Position numbers and translations under genes: made by a program
NCBI RefSeq assembly: GCF_023283825.1
Contig: NZ_JAKILD010000005.1
Span: 124,001 to 188,000 of the forward strand
Direction: 5' to 3'
Source: Shewanella olleyana
Lineage (GTDB): Bacteria; Pseudomonadota; Gammaproteobacteria; Enterobacterales; Shewanellaceae
Length of the DNA stretch: 64,000 nt
Shown here: one piece after another, positions 16,451 to 25,882 of the stretch
Layout: each line of letters starts with the position of its first letter
Position numbering within the stretch: the first letter of the stretch is position 1
The notes under the pieces: model-generated
What the model was told of the DNA's origin: nothing
Database searches by the model: none
The model's input: only the letters and a program-made list of their open reading frames with translations

Positions 16451-17209
16451 AGATTCGCGGTTGAATTCTTGCATCATGAAGTCTAAGCGGCGGCCTTGTG
16501 CGCCACCTTTTTTAAGGATTAAGCGCGTTTCAGCAACGTGTGCGTCAAGGCGATCCATTTCTTCTGCCACATCCATCTTTTGTGCAAGTAATACCATTTC
16601 TTGTTCCATACGTGCTGGATCAAGTTCGCCAGTGATTTCGGCTAAACGGTTGGTAAGTTTGTCACGTTGCCATTGCATAACTGCTGGCATGTGCTCACGC
16701 ACTACTGCAACTTGCTCAACGATTTGGTCGAGGCGAGTTTGTAGCATGGCGTTGATGGCTTCACCTTCACGGCCGCGGGCTTCGATAAATTGTGCCACTG
16801 CACCGTCGAATGCGCCGAGTAAATCTTTATTGATTTCGCCCATGTCTTGTTCTGCACCGGCCATAACACCAGGCCAGCGGAGAATATCAACTAGGTTCAG
16901 TTCGCCTTGATTAGCTTCTTTTTTAAGCCATTCTGCTGCGTTTAATAACTGCTTGGCTAAGTCTTGGTTTAGGCGCATTTCGCTGCTGCCAGATTCAGAT
17001 AGTTCGTAACGTAGATTGACCTCAACTTTACCGCGATTTAAGCGCTTACGTAGGCGATCACGTAATACTGGCTCAAGGCTACGCATTTGCTCTGGTAAAC
17101 GTAGGTACGTTTCTAAGTAGCGTTGATTGACTGAGCGGATTTCCCAAGAGGCAGTGCCCCATTCGGCTTTATGCTCAATGCGAGCGTAGGCGGTCATACT
17201 TTGGATCAT
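16346..17209 (-). CDS. yicC: YicC family endoribonuclease
   Basis: 287 aa, the same length as E. coli YicC, which has been reported to be an endoribonuclease. The N-terminus MIQSMTAYARIE and the block SVNQRYLETYLRLPE are typical, and the DUF1732-type C-terminus QGRRLDFMMQEFNRESNTL precedes the conserved end EQMREQIQNVE. The start is ATG 17209; nine upstream codons in the open frame are not family-like. The 3' end is duplicated at 14355-14461. yicC is the known integration site of mobilizable islands mobilised by SXT/R391 elements, which fits the accessory DNA beside it. Confidence 0.96.
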   Translation of the reverse strand: MIQSMTAYARIEHKAEWGTASWEIRSVNQRYLETYLRLPEQMRSLEPVLRDRLRKRLNRGKVEVNLRYELSESGSSEMRLNQDLAKQLLNAAEWLKKEANQGELNLVDILRWPGVMAGAEQDMGEINKDLLGAFDGAVAQFIEARGREGEAINAMLQTRLDQIVEQVAVVREHMPAVMQWQRDKLTNRLAEITGELDPARMEQEMVLLAQKMDVAEEMDRLDAHVAETRLILKKGGAQGRRLDFMMQEFNRESNTLASKSISAEVTAAAVELKVLIEQMREQIQNVE

Positions 17210-17490
17210 GGTTGAGCCCTGAATAGTTAGCAGCAAGTGTGTTGTCGATTATAGTCTGCTGGCATTGAAGGTCAAAGCGAACAGACGTAAATTCAGTTTA
17301 ATTATCGAAACTTAACCCGTTTTACACGGTCACATCACTGAAGTGTTTATCGCTTTGGGTTATCTCGGCCTGTTAAATGGCGTTATCGATGGGTTTGTCA
17401 TCGAATTCGTTAAGTGAATTGTTTATAGTAGGCTCAATCACCAACTTAGATCTGCGGATTTAAGGTGTTATCAAATTTTGGAGTAGGCAA

Positions 17491-18273
17491 TTGGACCATT
17501 TCGTGTGGAATCTCGACCCAGTATTAATTTCATTTATGGGTCTTAAAGTACATTGGTACGGGGCGTTATTTGCATTGGCGATTGCCAGTGGTTTTCAGGT
17601 AATGAAGCGCATGTACAAGCAAGAAGGCTTGGATGTTGAGTCGCTAGATAACTTGCTGATGTATTGTGTGATAGGGATTATTGTTGGTGCGCGTTTGGCC
17701 CATTGTTTCTTTTACGATCCGAGTTACTACTTTGCCCATCCGATGAAGATTTTGGCGATTTGGGAAGGCGGCTTAGCCAGCCACGGCGGCGGATTAGGGG
17801 CGATATTAGCGCTGTATTATTACAAGCGAAAAACCGATATGCCATTTTTATTCTTGCTGGATAGATTAGCGATTGCGACCGCGATATTTGGCTTCTTTGT
17901 GCGTATGGCAAACTTTGCCAACTCTGAGATATTAGGCCTGCCGACCACTAAACCTTGGGGCATTATTTTTGAGCGTGTGGATTTAATACCGCGCCATCCT
18001 GCGCAGTTATACGAAGCGATTAGCTACTTAATTATCTTTATATCGCTTTATGCTGTGTACAAGTTTACTAACCTAAAAGAAAAGCACGGCGTTATATTCG
18101 GCTTGTTCTTATGTAGCGTATTCAGTGCCCGTTGGGCGATTGAAATGGTGAAAGTGAAGCAAGCAGCTTATGCCACTGAGTGGGCCATGAGTGCAGGGCA
18201 GCTACTGAGTATTCCGTTTTTACTTGTGGGTGTCGCTTTGCTTATTTTACCGTTTGTGAAAAAGCAAAAGTAA
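17491..18273 (+). CDS. lgt: prolipoprotein diacylglyceryl transferase, Bacteroidota-like
   Basis: 260 aa from TTG 17491 with GGAG 7 nt upstream. Lgt moves diacylglycerol from phosphatidylglycerol to the lipobox cysteine of prolipoproteins in the inner membrane. Several membrane spans are visible. Lgt motifs: GARLAHCFFYDP, WEGGLASHGGG (catalytic-histidine region), RMANFANSEILG (arginine motif) and PRHPAQLYEA. By memory of the family, FQVMKRMYKQEG, ARLAHCFFYDP and SAGQLLSIPF are nearer to Bacteroidota Lgt than to the gammaproteobacterial enzyme usually next to thyA. It may therefore be a transferred second copy; the other copy would lie outside this window. Confidence 0.9.
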   Translation: MDHFVWNLDPVLISFMGLKVHWYGALFALAIASGFQVMKRMYKQEGLDVESLDNLLMYCVIGIIVGARLAHCFFYDPSYYFAHPMKILAIWEGGLASHGGGLGAILALYYYKRKTDMPFLFLLDRLAIATAIFGFFVRMANFANSEILGLPTTKPWGIIFERVDLIPRHPAQLYEAISYLIIFISLYAVYKFTNLKEKHGVIFGLFLCSVFSARWAIEMVKVKQAAYATEWAMSAGQLLSIPFLLVGVALLILPFVKKQK

Positions 18274-18319
18274 GGCTTTACGATAAAGTTCTGCCAAAAG
18301 AGAACTGACAAAACAAAAC

Positions 18320-18352
18320 AGGCCGTAACTTAATTAAGTCGCGGCCTTTTTT
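18320..18352 (+). terminator. terminator of lgt
   Basis: An outer stem AGGCCG/CGGCCT encloses a second palindrome ACTTAATTAAGT, followed by TTTTTT. It also sits near the convergent reductase gene end. Confidence 0.88.
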
Positions 18353-18359
18353 ATGCCGA

Positions 18360-19355
18360 CTAAGCGAGTGATTCAATATCGACCTTTTGGCCTTGTTCTA
18401 GCTGCTTAATGGCGCTGACGATAGCGGCATTAACAGGCGTAGCAACCTGATGTTGTTGCCCAAGTTTGACCACGGCTTGATTTAAATAGTCTATTTCGGT
18501 TTTACGTTTCGCCTGAATGTCCTCCCACATAGACGAGCGAGCCTGTGGGTCGATATCGAGCATTTGTTTAGCGAGCAGGGTGAAGAGGCTGTCGGGTAAA
18601 GATAATATTAGCGGCAACCATTGCGGCTTCAGCATAGTAAATTTCGCCAATGGAAGCTGGGCTTTTTTACACACGCTTAGCCACTCTTTCATCGCGAGGC
18701 TTAATAATTTACGGGTCTGTTTTTTACTCAATTGCTGCTTAATAGGCACATCAGTAATCGCATTAAGCGCATTATTTAGGTTAAGCAGTAGCTTGCCGTA
18801 AATGATCGGCGCCATATCTTCTACTAAGGTGCAGCTTAAGCCAGCTGAAAGCATTGCTTGTTGGATAGTTTGCGTATGGGGCGTGTTGGCAAAAGTGAAT
18901 TGGCCTTCGGTGCCTTTATGAAAGGTGGCATGTTCTTTTTGCAGCACATTAAACGGGGTAATGCCTTGTAACAGCAGCCTTGGCTGCGCTGGGGCGTTAG
19001 CGAATGCTTGCTTAACTTCATCTAAACTGCCCAAGCCATTTTGCATCAATACTATGGTGCTTTGCTGGTGGGTTAACTGCAGTAGTTGCTCAGTTATATT
19101 GCTAAGTTGATGACATTTTAAGGTGACAAAAATCAAATCGAATCTGGGAGTGTCAGCGTCAAGCTCAGTTATCAGCGCGTTCGGCATGACTTTTTGATGT
19201 AAGCCTTGGTAACTTGTGAGCGTGAAACCTTGGTTGTCGATAATGCTGCGTTTAATGCGCTCGCGACAAATTAAGCTGACATCGAGCTTTGCCATGAGTA
19301 GTTCGCCCGCTAAGTAACATCCTGTTGAACCTGCACCAAAGATGGCTATTTTCAT
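18360..19355 (-). CDS. panE: 2-dehydropantoate 2-reductase family protein (PanE/ApbA)
   Basis: 331 aa. Predicted NADPH-dependent ketopantoate reductase of pantothenate synthesis, or a close family member. The Rossmann motif is MKIAIFGAGSTGCYLAG; the middle part has LMQNGLGSLDEV, matching the QNG motif of PanE, and KLLLNLNNALNAIT corresponds to the catalytic-lysine helix. Two adjacent ATG codons (19358 and 19355) are possible; AAGGGA is better spaced for 19355. It is longer than E. coli PanE (303 aa), so a paralogue with another 2-keto-acid substrate cannot be excluded. Confidence 0.85.
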   Translation of the reverse strand: MKIAIFGAGSTGCYLAGELLMAKLDVSLICRERIKRSIIDNQGFTLTSYQGLHQKVMPNALITELDADTPRFDLIFVTLKCHQLSNITEQLLQLTHQQSTIVLMQNGLGSLDEVKQAFANAPAQPRLLLQGITPFNVLQKEHATFHKGTEGQFTFANTPHTQTIQQAMLSAGLSCTLVEDMAPIIYGKLLLNLNNALNAITDVPIKQQLSKKQTRKLLSLAMKEWLSVCKKAQLPLAKFTMLKPQWLPLILSLPDSLFTLLAKQMLDIDPQARSSMWEDIQAKRKTEIDYLNQAVVKLGQQHQVATPVNAAIVSAIKQLEQGQKVDIESLA

Positions 19356-19561
19356 CATTTCCCTTAAAGCATGAGTCACATTCCATTGACCAGTGTGCCG
19401 TTTTGTTAATAAAAATCCAATAAGGGTTTTGTTTGACGTGGCATCAAGGCTAACAAGTCACTATAATGCTGTTCAATTATGAGCGTTGGTTGTGGGTTTA
19501 TCTTGTTAGCTGCTATTTGAAGGGGCTACAAACGATAATATGCCCCCCGATTTTAGCTAAA

Positions 19562-19600
19562 ACTTAGGTTTAATACTTAGGTTTAATACTTAGGTTTAGC
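19562..19600. repeat. three tandem 13-bp repeats upstream of rph
   Basis: The unit acttaggtttaat occurs at 19562-19574 and 19575-19587, and with two changes at 19588-19600. It lies 41 nt before rph, inside its probable 5' leader or promoter. Confidence 0.85.
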
Positions 19601-19640
19601 GCTCAATTTAGTCACTGATTCCACACAATAGGAAATGCAT

Positions 19641-20354
19641 ATGCGTCCAAGCGACAGAACACCTGCACAATCTCGTCCAGTTACGATTACTCGTCAATTT
19701 ACAGCTCATGCTGAAGGTTCGGTGTTGGTTGAATTTGGTGACACTAAAGTTTTATGTACTGCAAGTTTTGAAGAAGGCGTACCGCGTTTTCTTAAAGGCC
19801 AAGGCCAAGGCTGGGTAACTGCTGAATACGGTATGCTTCCTCGTTCGACTCATAGCCGTATGCAACGTGAAGCTGCACGTGGTAAACAGTCTGGTCGTAC
19901 TCAAGAAATCCAACGTTTAATCGGCCGTTCTTTACGTGCTGCAGTAGACATGAAAGCCTTAGGCGAGAACACGATCGTTATCGATTGTGACGTGATTCAA
20001 GCTGATGGCGGTACTCGTACTGCTGCAATTACCGGTGCATGTGTTGCATTAGTCGATGCATTAAACTGGGCGCGTGGTAAAGGCATTTTAAAAACTAACC
20101 CGCTTAAGTTCTTAATTGCTGCTGTTAGTGTAGGTATTTACAAAGGTGAGCCAATCTGCGATTTAGAATATATCGAAGATAGCGCTGCTGAAACTGACAT
20201 GAACGTTGTGATGACTGAAACTGGCAAGATGATTGAAATCCAAGGCACTGCCGAAGGTGAACCGTTCAGCCACGAAGAGTTATTAAGCTTACTTGAGCTT
20301 GCGAAGCATGGCATTCGCGAAATTGTCGATACGCAAAAAGCGGCATTAAGCTAA
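19641..20354 (+). CDS. rph: ribonuclease PH
   Basis: 237 aa. A phosphate-dependent 3'-5' exoribonuclease that trims tRNA 3' ends and other RNAs. Signatures: [51 protein letters not shown] and [22 protein letters not shown] 19641 has AGGA 7 nt upstream; the ATG at 19635 would add two residues and sits too close to that site. rph-pyrE order is conserved in gammaproteobacteria, here with its own terminator between. Confidence 0.97.
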   Translation: MRPSDRTPAQSRPVTITRQFTAHAEGSVLVEFGDTKVLCTASFEEGVPRFLKGQGQGWVTAEYGMLPRSTHSRMQREAARGKQSGRTQEIQRLIGRSLRAAVDMKALGENTIVIDCDVIQADGGTRTAAITGACVALVDALNWARGKGILKTNPLKFLIAAVSVGIYKGEPICDLEYIEDSAAETDMNVVMTETGKMIEIQGTAEGEPFSHEELLSLLELAKHGIREIVDTQKAALS

Positions 20355-20367
20355 AGCGTATTTGATT

Positions 20368-20400
20368 AAGGGGCTGCTTGAATAAGGTGGCCCTTTTTTT
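20368..20400 (+). terminator. terminator/attenuator between rph and pyrE
   Basis: A stem AAGGG(G)C/GCCCTT is followed by a run of seven T. In E. coli pyrE is controlled by an attenuator in the rph-pyrE gap; this hairpin stands in that position, 57 nt before pyrE. Confidence 0.8.
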
Positions 20401-20457
20401 AAGCTGTATTTATTACAAAAAAGATTACCCAACAGATAACAGTGTTAAGGAGATAAT

Positions 20458-21099
20458 GTGAAAGCATATCAACGTGAGTTTATTGAATTTGCTCTTGAGC
20501 GTCAGGTATTACGCTTTGGTGAGTTCACCTTAAAATCAGGCCGTACTAGCCCTTATTTTTTCAATGCGGGTTTATTTAACACAGGTCGTGATTTAGCGCG
20601 TTTAGGTCGTTTTTATGCTGCTGCATTAGTTGATTCTGGTATCGATTACGATTTAGTGTTTGGTCCTGCTTACAAAGGCATTCCGATTGCGACAACTACG
20701 GTTGTTGCTTTATGTGATCATCACGATGTGGATGTGCCATATTGCTTTAATCGTAAAGAGAAAAAACAGCATGGTGAAGGCGGCTCATTAGTGGGTAGCG
20801 AGCTTGCGGGTAAAGTGATGCTAGTGGATGATGTGATTACCGCGGGTACTGCTATTCGTGAGTCGATGGAAATCATTGCTGCACACGATGCAAGCTTAGC
20901 GGGTGTGTTAATTGCACTTGATAGACAAGAAAAAGGCAAAGGCGAATTGTCAGCGATTCAAGAAGTTGAACGCGACTTTGGCTGTGACATCGTGTCTATC
21001 GTTAAGCTGTCTGACTTGATCAGCTACTTATCTGAAAAACCAGGTATGGAAAAAGAGCTAGCGTCAGTGAGTGCTTACCGCGAGCAATACGGTATTTAA
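20458..21099 (+). CDS. pyrE: orotate phosphoribosyltransferase
   Basis: 213 aa from GTG 20458 with AAGGAG 6 nt upstream. It converts orotate and PRPP to OMP in pyrimidine synthesis. The PRPP-binding motif is [33 protein letters not shown] near the N-terminus and the flexible-loop region [12 protein letters not shown] are typical. The rph-pyrE gap holds a U-run hairpin that could couple expression to UTP supply. Confidence 0.97.
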   Translation: MKAYQREFIEFALERQVLRFGEFTLKSGRTSPYFFNAGLFNTGRDLARLGRFYAAALVDSGIDYDLVFGPAYKGIPIATTTVVALCDHHDVDVPYCFNRKEKKQHGEGGSLVGSELAGKVMLVDDVITAGTAIRESMEIIAAHDASLAGVLIALDRQEKGKGELSAIQEVERDFGCDIVSIVKLSDLISYLSEKPGMEKELASVSAYREQYGI

Positions 21100-21131
21100 T
21101 CTCTCATCTCACTTTACTAAAAGCTAAAAGC

Positions 21132-21161
21132 AAAAAGCCAGACTTGATGTCTGGCTTTTTT
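21132..21161. terminator. bidirectional terminator between pyrE and folE
   Basis: A 12-bp stem AAAAAGCCAGAC/GTCTGGCTTTTT with TTGAT loop lies between the convergent genes. Confidence 0.92.
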
Positions 21162-21217
21162 GATTCTGTCTATCACGTTCTAAAATATGCTTAATTTAAT
21201 TCGTTTTAAAACTCAAA

Positions 21218-21871
21218 CTAGCATTTTGATTGATGCAAGAATTCGGCACGTGTGGCTGGGTTAGATTTAAAAATCCCGCCTAATGCTGTGGTGGTGGTTG
21301 AGCTGGTGGAGTCCATCACGCCGCGCGATTTTACGCAGTAATGTACCGCATCCATTTTTACCGCCACATCTTTGGTTTCAAGCAAAGTTTGCAACGCAAC
21401 CAGTACTTGTTGAGTCAGTCTTTCTTGCACTTGTGGGCGCTGGGCAAAGAAGCGCACAATGCGGTTAATCTTCGACAGGCCAATAATCTTAGTGCGCGGC
21501 AGGTAAGCAACTGTCGCAAAGCCATCAATGGTCACTAAGTGGTGCTCACAGGTGCTGGTAAGGCTAATGTCTTGTACTCGGACCATTTCATCAACGCCCA
21601 TCTTATTATCGATGACAGTGATTTTAGGGAAGTTTTGGTAATCAAGACCAGAGAAGATCTCATCCACATACATTTTGGCAATACGGCGAGGCGTATCCAT
21701 TAAGCTATCGTCTGACAAGTCTAACGCCATTAACGTCAGTACTTCTTTCATGTGATGCTCAATCTTTTCTTTACGCTCTTCTGCAGTTCGAGTTTGCGGC
21801 AACATTGGGGTTTCAAGCCCTTGTTCAGTCAGTGCTGCTTTAACTTTTAACGCGGCTTCACTTAATGCCAT
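21218..21871 (-). CDS. folE: GTP cyclohydrolase I
   Basis: 217 aa. It converts GTP to 7,8-dihydroneopterin triphosphate, the first step of folate synthesis. The zinc-binding STCEHHLV block, the [24 protein letters not shown] helix region (shown here as family landmarks LSKINRI and RPQVQERLT) and the second zinc ligand in HYCVKSRGV are intact. ATG 21871 has a strong GGAGGA ribosome site. It stands alone, convergent with pyrE. Confidence 0.96.
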   Translation of the reverse strand: MALSEAALKVKAALTEQGLETPMLPQTRTAEERKEKIEHHMKEVLTLMALDLSDDSLMDTPRRIAKMYVDEIFSGLDYQNFPKITVIDNKMGVDEMVRVQDISLTSTCEHHLVTIDGFATVAYLPRTKIIGLSKINRIVRFFAQRPQVQERLTQQVLVALQTLLETKDVAVKMDAVHYCVKSRGVMDSTSSTTTTALGGIFKSNPATRAEFLHQSKC

Positions 21872-22115
21872 CTTATCCTCCAACCACAGGGGCAATACGT
21901 ATTACTGAGTGTATGTTATAAATCGCCTTGTTGCTGACGAAGCAAATTTACTTGTGCTTAATGCGTAGCAATCATAAGGGATGGGGATAATAGCGTGATT
22001 TGAGTCAAATTAATATTATTGAAATAAAAAAGGCCGACCTTTTTAGTCAAGTATTTGTTTTATGCTTGTTTTGAAAACCACTGATGCGGATGAGATATTA
22101 ATTTGAGGGATTAAA

Positions 22116-22137
22116 AAAGCACTCTATTGAGTGCTTT
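22116..22137 (-). terminator. terminator of the coaBC-dut-slmA group
   Basis: Stem AAAGCACTC/GAGTGCTTT with TATT loop, followed on the minus strand by TTTAATCC, 31 nt after the slmA stop. Confidence 0.85.
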
Positions 22138-22168
22138 AATTGCTGCTATTTATTAGCTGCACTATTTA

Positions 22169-22762
22169 TCAGCTCCGCAGTAGCTGTTGCTGAACAAACT
22201 GCCATTGCTCATCGAAATGTTCAGTTGGCTTTTGTTTAAACTCACTGCGAACAAATTGAGCTATTCTGCCTTCTGCGATGGCGAGTAATAAGTTGGCTAA
22301 GATGGCTTCATCTAAGCTAAAGCCATGACCTTCACGTAAGGTTTTTTCACGGAGGATTTGTTTTATTTGAGTTTCAATTTTAGCGAATAAGCCGCTAATA
22401 CGGCTACGTAAACGCTCATTTTCACCTAATAACGCATCACCATTAAGTACTCGCGAAATACCAGGGTTACGTTCTGAAAAGACCAGTAATAGCTGCAGCA
22501 CTAGCTCACAGCGTTTCATGGTGTCTTTCTCTTCATCCATGATGATGTTCAATCTAGATAAAATGGCATCTTCGATGAACTCGATTAAGCCTTCAAACAT
22601 TCTTGCTTTACTTGGGAAGTGGCGATAAAGCGCCGCTTCAGAAACACCAACTTCCGCTGCCAATTTAGCAGTGGTGATACGTTGGCCAGGGCTGGTTTCC
22701 AGCATGTGCGCGAGACATTGTAAAATGTGCTCACGACGGTTTATTTTTGGGCTAGCCGCCAT
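22169..22762 (-). CDS. slmA: nucleoid occlusion factor SlmA
   Basis: 197 aa TetR-family protein. SlmA binds specific chromosomal sites and blocks FtsZ ring formation over the nucleoid. The HTH spans about 29-51: [20 protein letters not shown]. The C-terminal ligand/dimer domain is of normal length and ends [12 protein letters not shown]. It is downstream of dut and coaBC on the same strand, the order seen in E. coli. Its partner gene ftsZ lies at 57219. Confidence 0.96.
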   Translation of the reverse strand: MAASPKINRREHILQCLAHMLETSPGQRITTAKLAAEVGVSEAALYRHFPSKARMFEGLIEFIEDAILSRLNIIMDEEKDTMKRCELVLQLLLVFSERNPGISRVLNGDALLGENERLRSRISGLFAKIETQIKQILREKTLREGHGFSLDEAILANLLLAIAEGRIAQFVRSEFKQKPTEHFDEQWQFVQQQLLRS

Positions 22763-22796
22763 TTGTTATTCCTAGGCTTGTGACTACTTGTAAAGG

Positions 22797-23255
22797 TTAC
22801 TTGGTACCTGAGTGACCAAATCCGCCTTCACCACGATCTGAGGTATCAAACTCATCGACTAAGGTAAATTGTGCTTGTACGACAGGGACAAATACCAGCT
22901 GAGCTAATCTGTCGCCGATTTCTAATGTAAATGGCTCATCGCTGCGATTCCAGCAAGACACCATTAATGGGCCTTGATAATCAGAGTCGATTAAGCCCAC
23001 TAAGTTACCAAGTACAATACCGTGTTTATGGCCTAAACCTGAGCGCGGCAAAATCACGGCTGCAAGACTTGGGTCGGCAACATGCACGGCAATACCTGTA
23101 GGGATCAGGACGGTTTTACCAGGTTCGATAACCATAGTGGTATCTATCATGGCGCGTAAGTCCATACCTGCACTGCCTGGTGTGGCATAGTTTGGCAACG
23201 GAAACTCTCCGCCAATGCGAGAGTCGAGTAACTTAAGTTCTACAGGTGTTTTCAT
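22797..23255 (-). CDS. dut: dUTP diphosphatase
   Basis: 152 aa. It hydrolyses dUTP to dUMP and pyrophosphate, keeping uracil out of DNA and feeding dTMP synthesis. The five trimeric-dUTPase motifs are visible, among them GSAGMDL (27-33), [10 protein letters not shown] (70-79), GLIDSDY (87-93) and the C-terminal phosphate loop [10 protein letters not shown] (141-150). Its ATG overlaps the coaBC stop by 4 nt, indicating coupled translation. Confidence 0.97.
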   Translation of the reverse strand: MKTPVELKLLDSRIGGEFPLPNYATPGSAGMDLRAMIDTTMVIEPGKTVLIPTGIAVHVADPSLAAVILPRSGLGHKHGIVLGNLVGLIDSDYQGPLMVSCWNRSDEPFTLEIGDRLAQLVFVPVVQAQFTLVDEFDTSDRGEGGFGHSGTK

Positions 23256-24445
23256 GATGTTTTAATTTTTGTCGCTATCAGAGTAAGTAATTGTTTTGCA
23301 AGCGTCAGTTTATCGGTTACAGGCAGTTGTTGACTACCATCTTTCCAAAAAACATGTAGCGCATTAGCATCAGCGTTAAAACCAAGGCCTGCTATTGATA
23401 CGTCGTTAGCGGCAATTAAGTCCAACTTTTTACGTTCAAGCTTGCCACGGGCATATTCTTCTACGTTATCGGTCTCTGCAGCAAAACCTACAGTAAAAGG
23501 TCGTTTAGTCAGTGCTGAAACGCTGGCTAAGATATCAGGGTTACGCACAAGCGCAAGCTGCATATTTTCTGATGACTTCTTAATTTTCGACTCGGCAACT
23601 TCAGCAAGTCGATAATCTGCTACTGCAGCGCAGCCAATAAAAATATCTTGGTTATCAACATTATCCATTACTGCATTAAGCATGTCTTGGGCTGACTCGA
23701 CATCAACACGCTTTGCACCAAGTGGTGTTGCTAAGTTAACGGGTCCAGTGACTAAGGTGACTTCAGCGCCCATTTGGGTTGCTGCAGCGGCGAGGGCAAA
23801 GCCCATTTTGCCAGAGCTGTGGTTCGAAATGTATCGCACTGGATCGATAGGTTCGCGCGTTGGGCCTGCAGTTAGCAGTAGTTTATGACCTGTTAGTGGT
23901 TTAGGGCCAAAGAATTGCACCAATTGCTCGGCAATGGCTAGAGGTTCTTGCATGCGTCCTGGGCCGACTTCGCCACAGGCTTGGTCGCCACTGGCAGGGC
24001 CCCACACCGTGATGCCTTTGCGAGCGACATTAGCAAGATTTTCTTGGGTCGCTTGATTACGATACATCTGCTGATTCATTGCTGGGCAAATAATTACAGG
24101 CGCTTCGGTTGCTAAGCATGTGGTGGTTAATAGCTCATCAGCCATGCCAGCGTTAATACGAGCAATTAAATTAGCCGTGGCAGGGGCTACGATTACCACA
24201 TCAGCCCAACGTGCTAACTCAATATGTCCCATTGCCGCTTCTGCTGCCGGATCAAGCAAATCTGAGGCAACAGGATGGCCTGACAAGGCTTGAATGGTTA
24301 GCGGAGTAATAAACTCCATTGCACTCTGGCTCATCACCACACGGACATCTGCGCCGCGTTCTTTAAGACGACGAATTAAATCAGCGCTTTTATACGCTGC
24401 AATACCGCCACCAATTCCTAAAAGGACTTTTTTATTTGTCAGCAT
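23252..24445 (-). CDS. coaBC: bifunctional phosphopantothenoylcysteine decarboxylase/synthetase
   Basis: 397 aa. It joins cysteine to 4'-phosphopantothenate and decarboxylates the product in coenzyme A synthesis. The N-terminal CoaC flavoprotein half has [13 protein letters not shown] and the substrate motif CPAMNQQMY. The C-terminal CoaB half begins near [19 protein letters not shown] and carries GCAAVADYR and AANDVS. It is the first gene of coaBC-dut-slmA and diverges from radC. Confidence 0.97.
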   Translation of the reverse strand: MLTNKKVLLGIGGGIAAYKSADLIRRLKERGADVRVVMSQSAMEFITPLTIQALSGHPVASDLLDPAAEAAMGHIELARWADVVIVAPATANLIARINAGMADELLTTTCLATEAPVIICPAMNQQMYRNQATQENLANVARKGITVWGPASGDQACGEVGPGRMQEPLAIAEQLVQFFGPKPLTGHKLLLTAGPTREPIDPVRYISNHSSGKMGFALAAAATQMGAEVTLVTGPVNLATPLGAKRVDVESAQDMLNAVMDNVDNQDIFIGCAAVADYRLAEVAESKIKKSSENMQLALVRNPDILASVSALTKRPFTVGFAAETDNVEEYARGKLERKKLDLIAANDVSIAGLGFNADANALHVFWKDGSQQLPVTDKLTLAKQLLTLIATKIKTS

Positions 24446-24620
24446 GTTTTGCTCAATCCTGCTATTCGCTTTATTGCCGCTACGATATCACAAACGGCTT
24501 TAATGGGGATGATCCGAAATTAAAATTTTAGGCCATACTCATTGCTCAACGGAGTTAATTTTAGTTTGTTAACAGCAAAACTAATTATGAATATATAGCC
24601 CAATAAACAAGGGAGTGTTT

Positions 24621-25298
24621 ATGGCAATTAAAGATTGGCCTGATGGAGAAGGCCCGAGAGATAAATTATTAAAGCACGGTGCAGGGCATTTATCTGATGC
24701 TGAGCTTTTGGCGGTGTTATTACGTAACGGATTAGCAGGACATAATGCGGTCGATTTAGCGCGAGGGATGATCAGTCGATTTGGTGGATTAAGGCCATTA
24801 TTTGCAGCGCCCAAGTCTCAAGTGTGTCAGTTGGCGGGTATTGGGCCGGTAAAATATGCGCAATTACAGGCGGCATCGGAGATTTCTAAGCGAATTTTCG
24901 AAGAAAATATGAATAGAGGACAAATTTTAATAAATCCTGATTTAACTCGGGACTATTTAATGAGACAATTAGCAGACCGATCCTATGAAGTGTTCGCGTT
25001 ATTATTGTTGGATAGCCAACATAGAGTGATTCAGTTTGTAGAATTATTCCGCGGAACGATTAATTCGGCATCAGTTTATCCACGTGAAGTGGTGACGCTT
25101 GTGCTGGAGAAAAAGGCTGCGGCAGTCATAGTGTGTCACAATCACCCGTCTGGCATTGCAGAGCCAAGTCAGGCAGATCGGCAAATTACTGACAGATTAA
25201 AAAAAGCCCTCTCGACTATCGATGTTTCCCTTTTGGATCATATGGTTGTAGGCGATCAAGAGATAGTTTCCTTCGCTGAACGCGGATGGATATTATAA
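24621..25298 (+). CDS. radC: RadC family JAB/MPN domain protein
   Basis: 225 aa. Named DNA repair protein RadC, though the role of the family is unsettled. An N-terminal helix-hairpin-helix region contains LAGIGPVKYAQLQAA. The C-terminal metalloprotease-like domain carries the JAMM motif HNHPSGIAEPSQAD. ATG 24621 has GGGAG 5 nt upstream; a GTG at 24615 would add two residues. It lies between divergent coaBC and rpmBG, the order found in E. coli. Confidence 0.93.
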   Translation: MAIKDWPDGEGPRDKLLKHGAGHLSDAELLAVLLRNGLAGHNAVDLARGMISRFGGLRPLFAAPKSQVCQLAGIGPVKYAQLQAASEISKRIFEENMNRGQILINPDLTRDYLMRQLADRSYEVFALLLLDSQHRVIQFVELFRGTINSASVYPREVVTLVLEKKAAAVIVCHNHPSGIAEPSQADRQITDRLKKALSTIDVSLLDHMVVGDQEIVSFAERGWIL

Positions 25299-25305
25299 AC
25301 AATAC

Positions 25306-25334
25306 TTGATCTTAGTTTTGTTATCGTGTATAAA
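25306..25334 (+). promoter_or_regulatory. promoter of rpmBG
   Basis: TTGATC and TATAAA are separated by 17 bp, followed by a GC-rich start region (ATGCGCCC), typical of growth-rate and stringently controlled ribosomal promoters. Confidence 0.65.
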
Positions 25335-25346
25335 ATGCGCCCTCTT

Positions 25347-25377
25347 TGTGCCTCGGGCGACGGCCACACGAGGCACA
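25347..25377 (+). promoter_or_regulatory. hairpin in the rpmB 5' leader
   Basis: A perfect 9-bp stem TGTGCCTCG/CGAGGCACA encloses a 13-nt loop that can pair further (GGC/GCC). It lies 44 nt before the rpmB start, within the transcript of the promoter above. A ribosomal-protein leader is possible; there is no U-run, so it is not an ordinary terminator. Confidence 0.6.
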
Positions 25378-25420
25378 TAAATGCTCGAGCGTTTTAAAAT
25401 TGTTTTTGGAGAAGATTGAC

Positions 25421-25657
25421 ATGTCAAGAGTATGCCAAGTTACTGGCAAGAAGCCTATGGTTGGTAACAACCGTTCGCACGCTAAAAATTCGACTCGTCG
25501 TCGTTTTTTACCTAACCTACAAAACCACCGTTTTTGGTTAGAAGAAGAAAAACGCTTCGTGCAACTACGTGTATCTACTAAAGGTATCCGTATCATCGAC
25601 AAAAAAGGTATTGAAGTTGTAGTTAAAGAACTTCGTGCCCGCGGCGAGAAGGTATAA
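25421..25657 (+). CDS. rpmB: 50S ribosomal protein L28
   Basis: 78 aa, the standard length. L28 is a large-subunit protein near the tRNA exit site. [17 protein letters not shown] and [14 protein letters not shown] are diagnostic. ATG 25421 has TGGAGAAG upstream; the open frame continues upstream through the leader but is not family-like. It is followed by rpmG after 6 nt. Confidence 0.98.
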   Translation: MSRVCQVTGKKPMVGNNRSHAKNSTRRRFLPNLQNHRFWLEEEKRFVQLRVSTKGIRIIDKKGIEVVVKELRARGEKV

Positions 25658-25663
25658 TAGAAA

Positions 25664-25837
25664 ATGGCTAAATCTAAAGGTAATCGTGAGAAGATCAAAT
25701 TAGTATCTAGTGCTAAAACTGGTCACTTCTACACTACTGAAAAAAATAAGCGTAACATGCCTGAAAAAATGGAAATCAAGAAATTTGATCCAGTTATTCG
25801 TCAGCACGTTATGTACAAAGAAGCTAAAATCAAGTAA
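25664..25837 (+). CDS. rpmG: 50S ribosomal protein L33
   Basis: 57 aa: begins [17 protein letters not shown], continues [12 protein letters not shown] and ends KEAKIK. This is the cysteine-free form of L33, which needs no zinc. It lies 6 nt after rpmB in the same operon and ends at a strong terminator. Confidence 0.97.
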
Positions 25838-25854
25838 TTGATTTTGTTCTTTTG

Positions 25855-25882
25855 AAAAGCCCCTTTATTGGGGCTTTTTTTT
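25855..25882 (+). terminator. terminator of rpmBG
   Basis: Stem AAAAGCCCC/GGGGCTTTT with a 6-nt loop, followed by eight T. Confidence 0.93.

Noticed and set aside
16413..16910. 165-codon plus-strand open frame inside yicC
   Set aside because: It is the antisense shadow of the well conserved yicC coding sequence, rich in S, R and A without domain features.
22026..22044. Small hairpin AAAAAGG-CCGA-CCTTTTT between folE and slmA as another terminator
   Set aside because: Only two G-C pairs plus A-T pairs; too weak, and a better terminator exists at 22116.
25321..25698. 125-codon minus-strand open frame over rpmB and its leader
   Set aside because: Antisense to the L28 gene and its hairpin; no ribosome site or family likeness.
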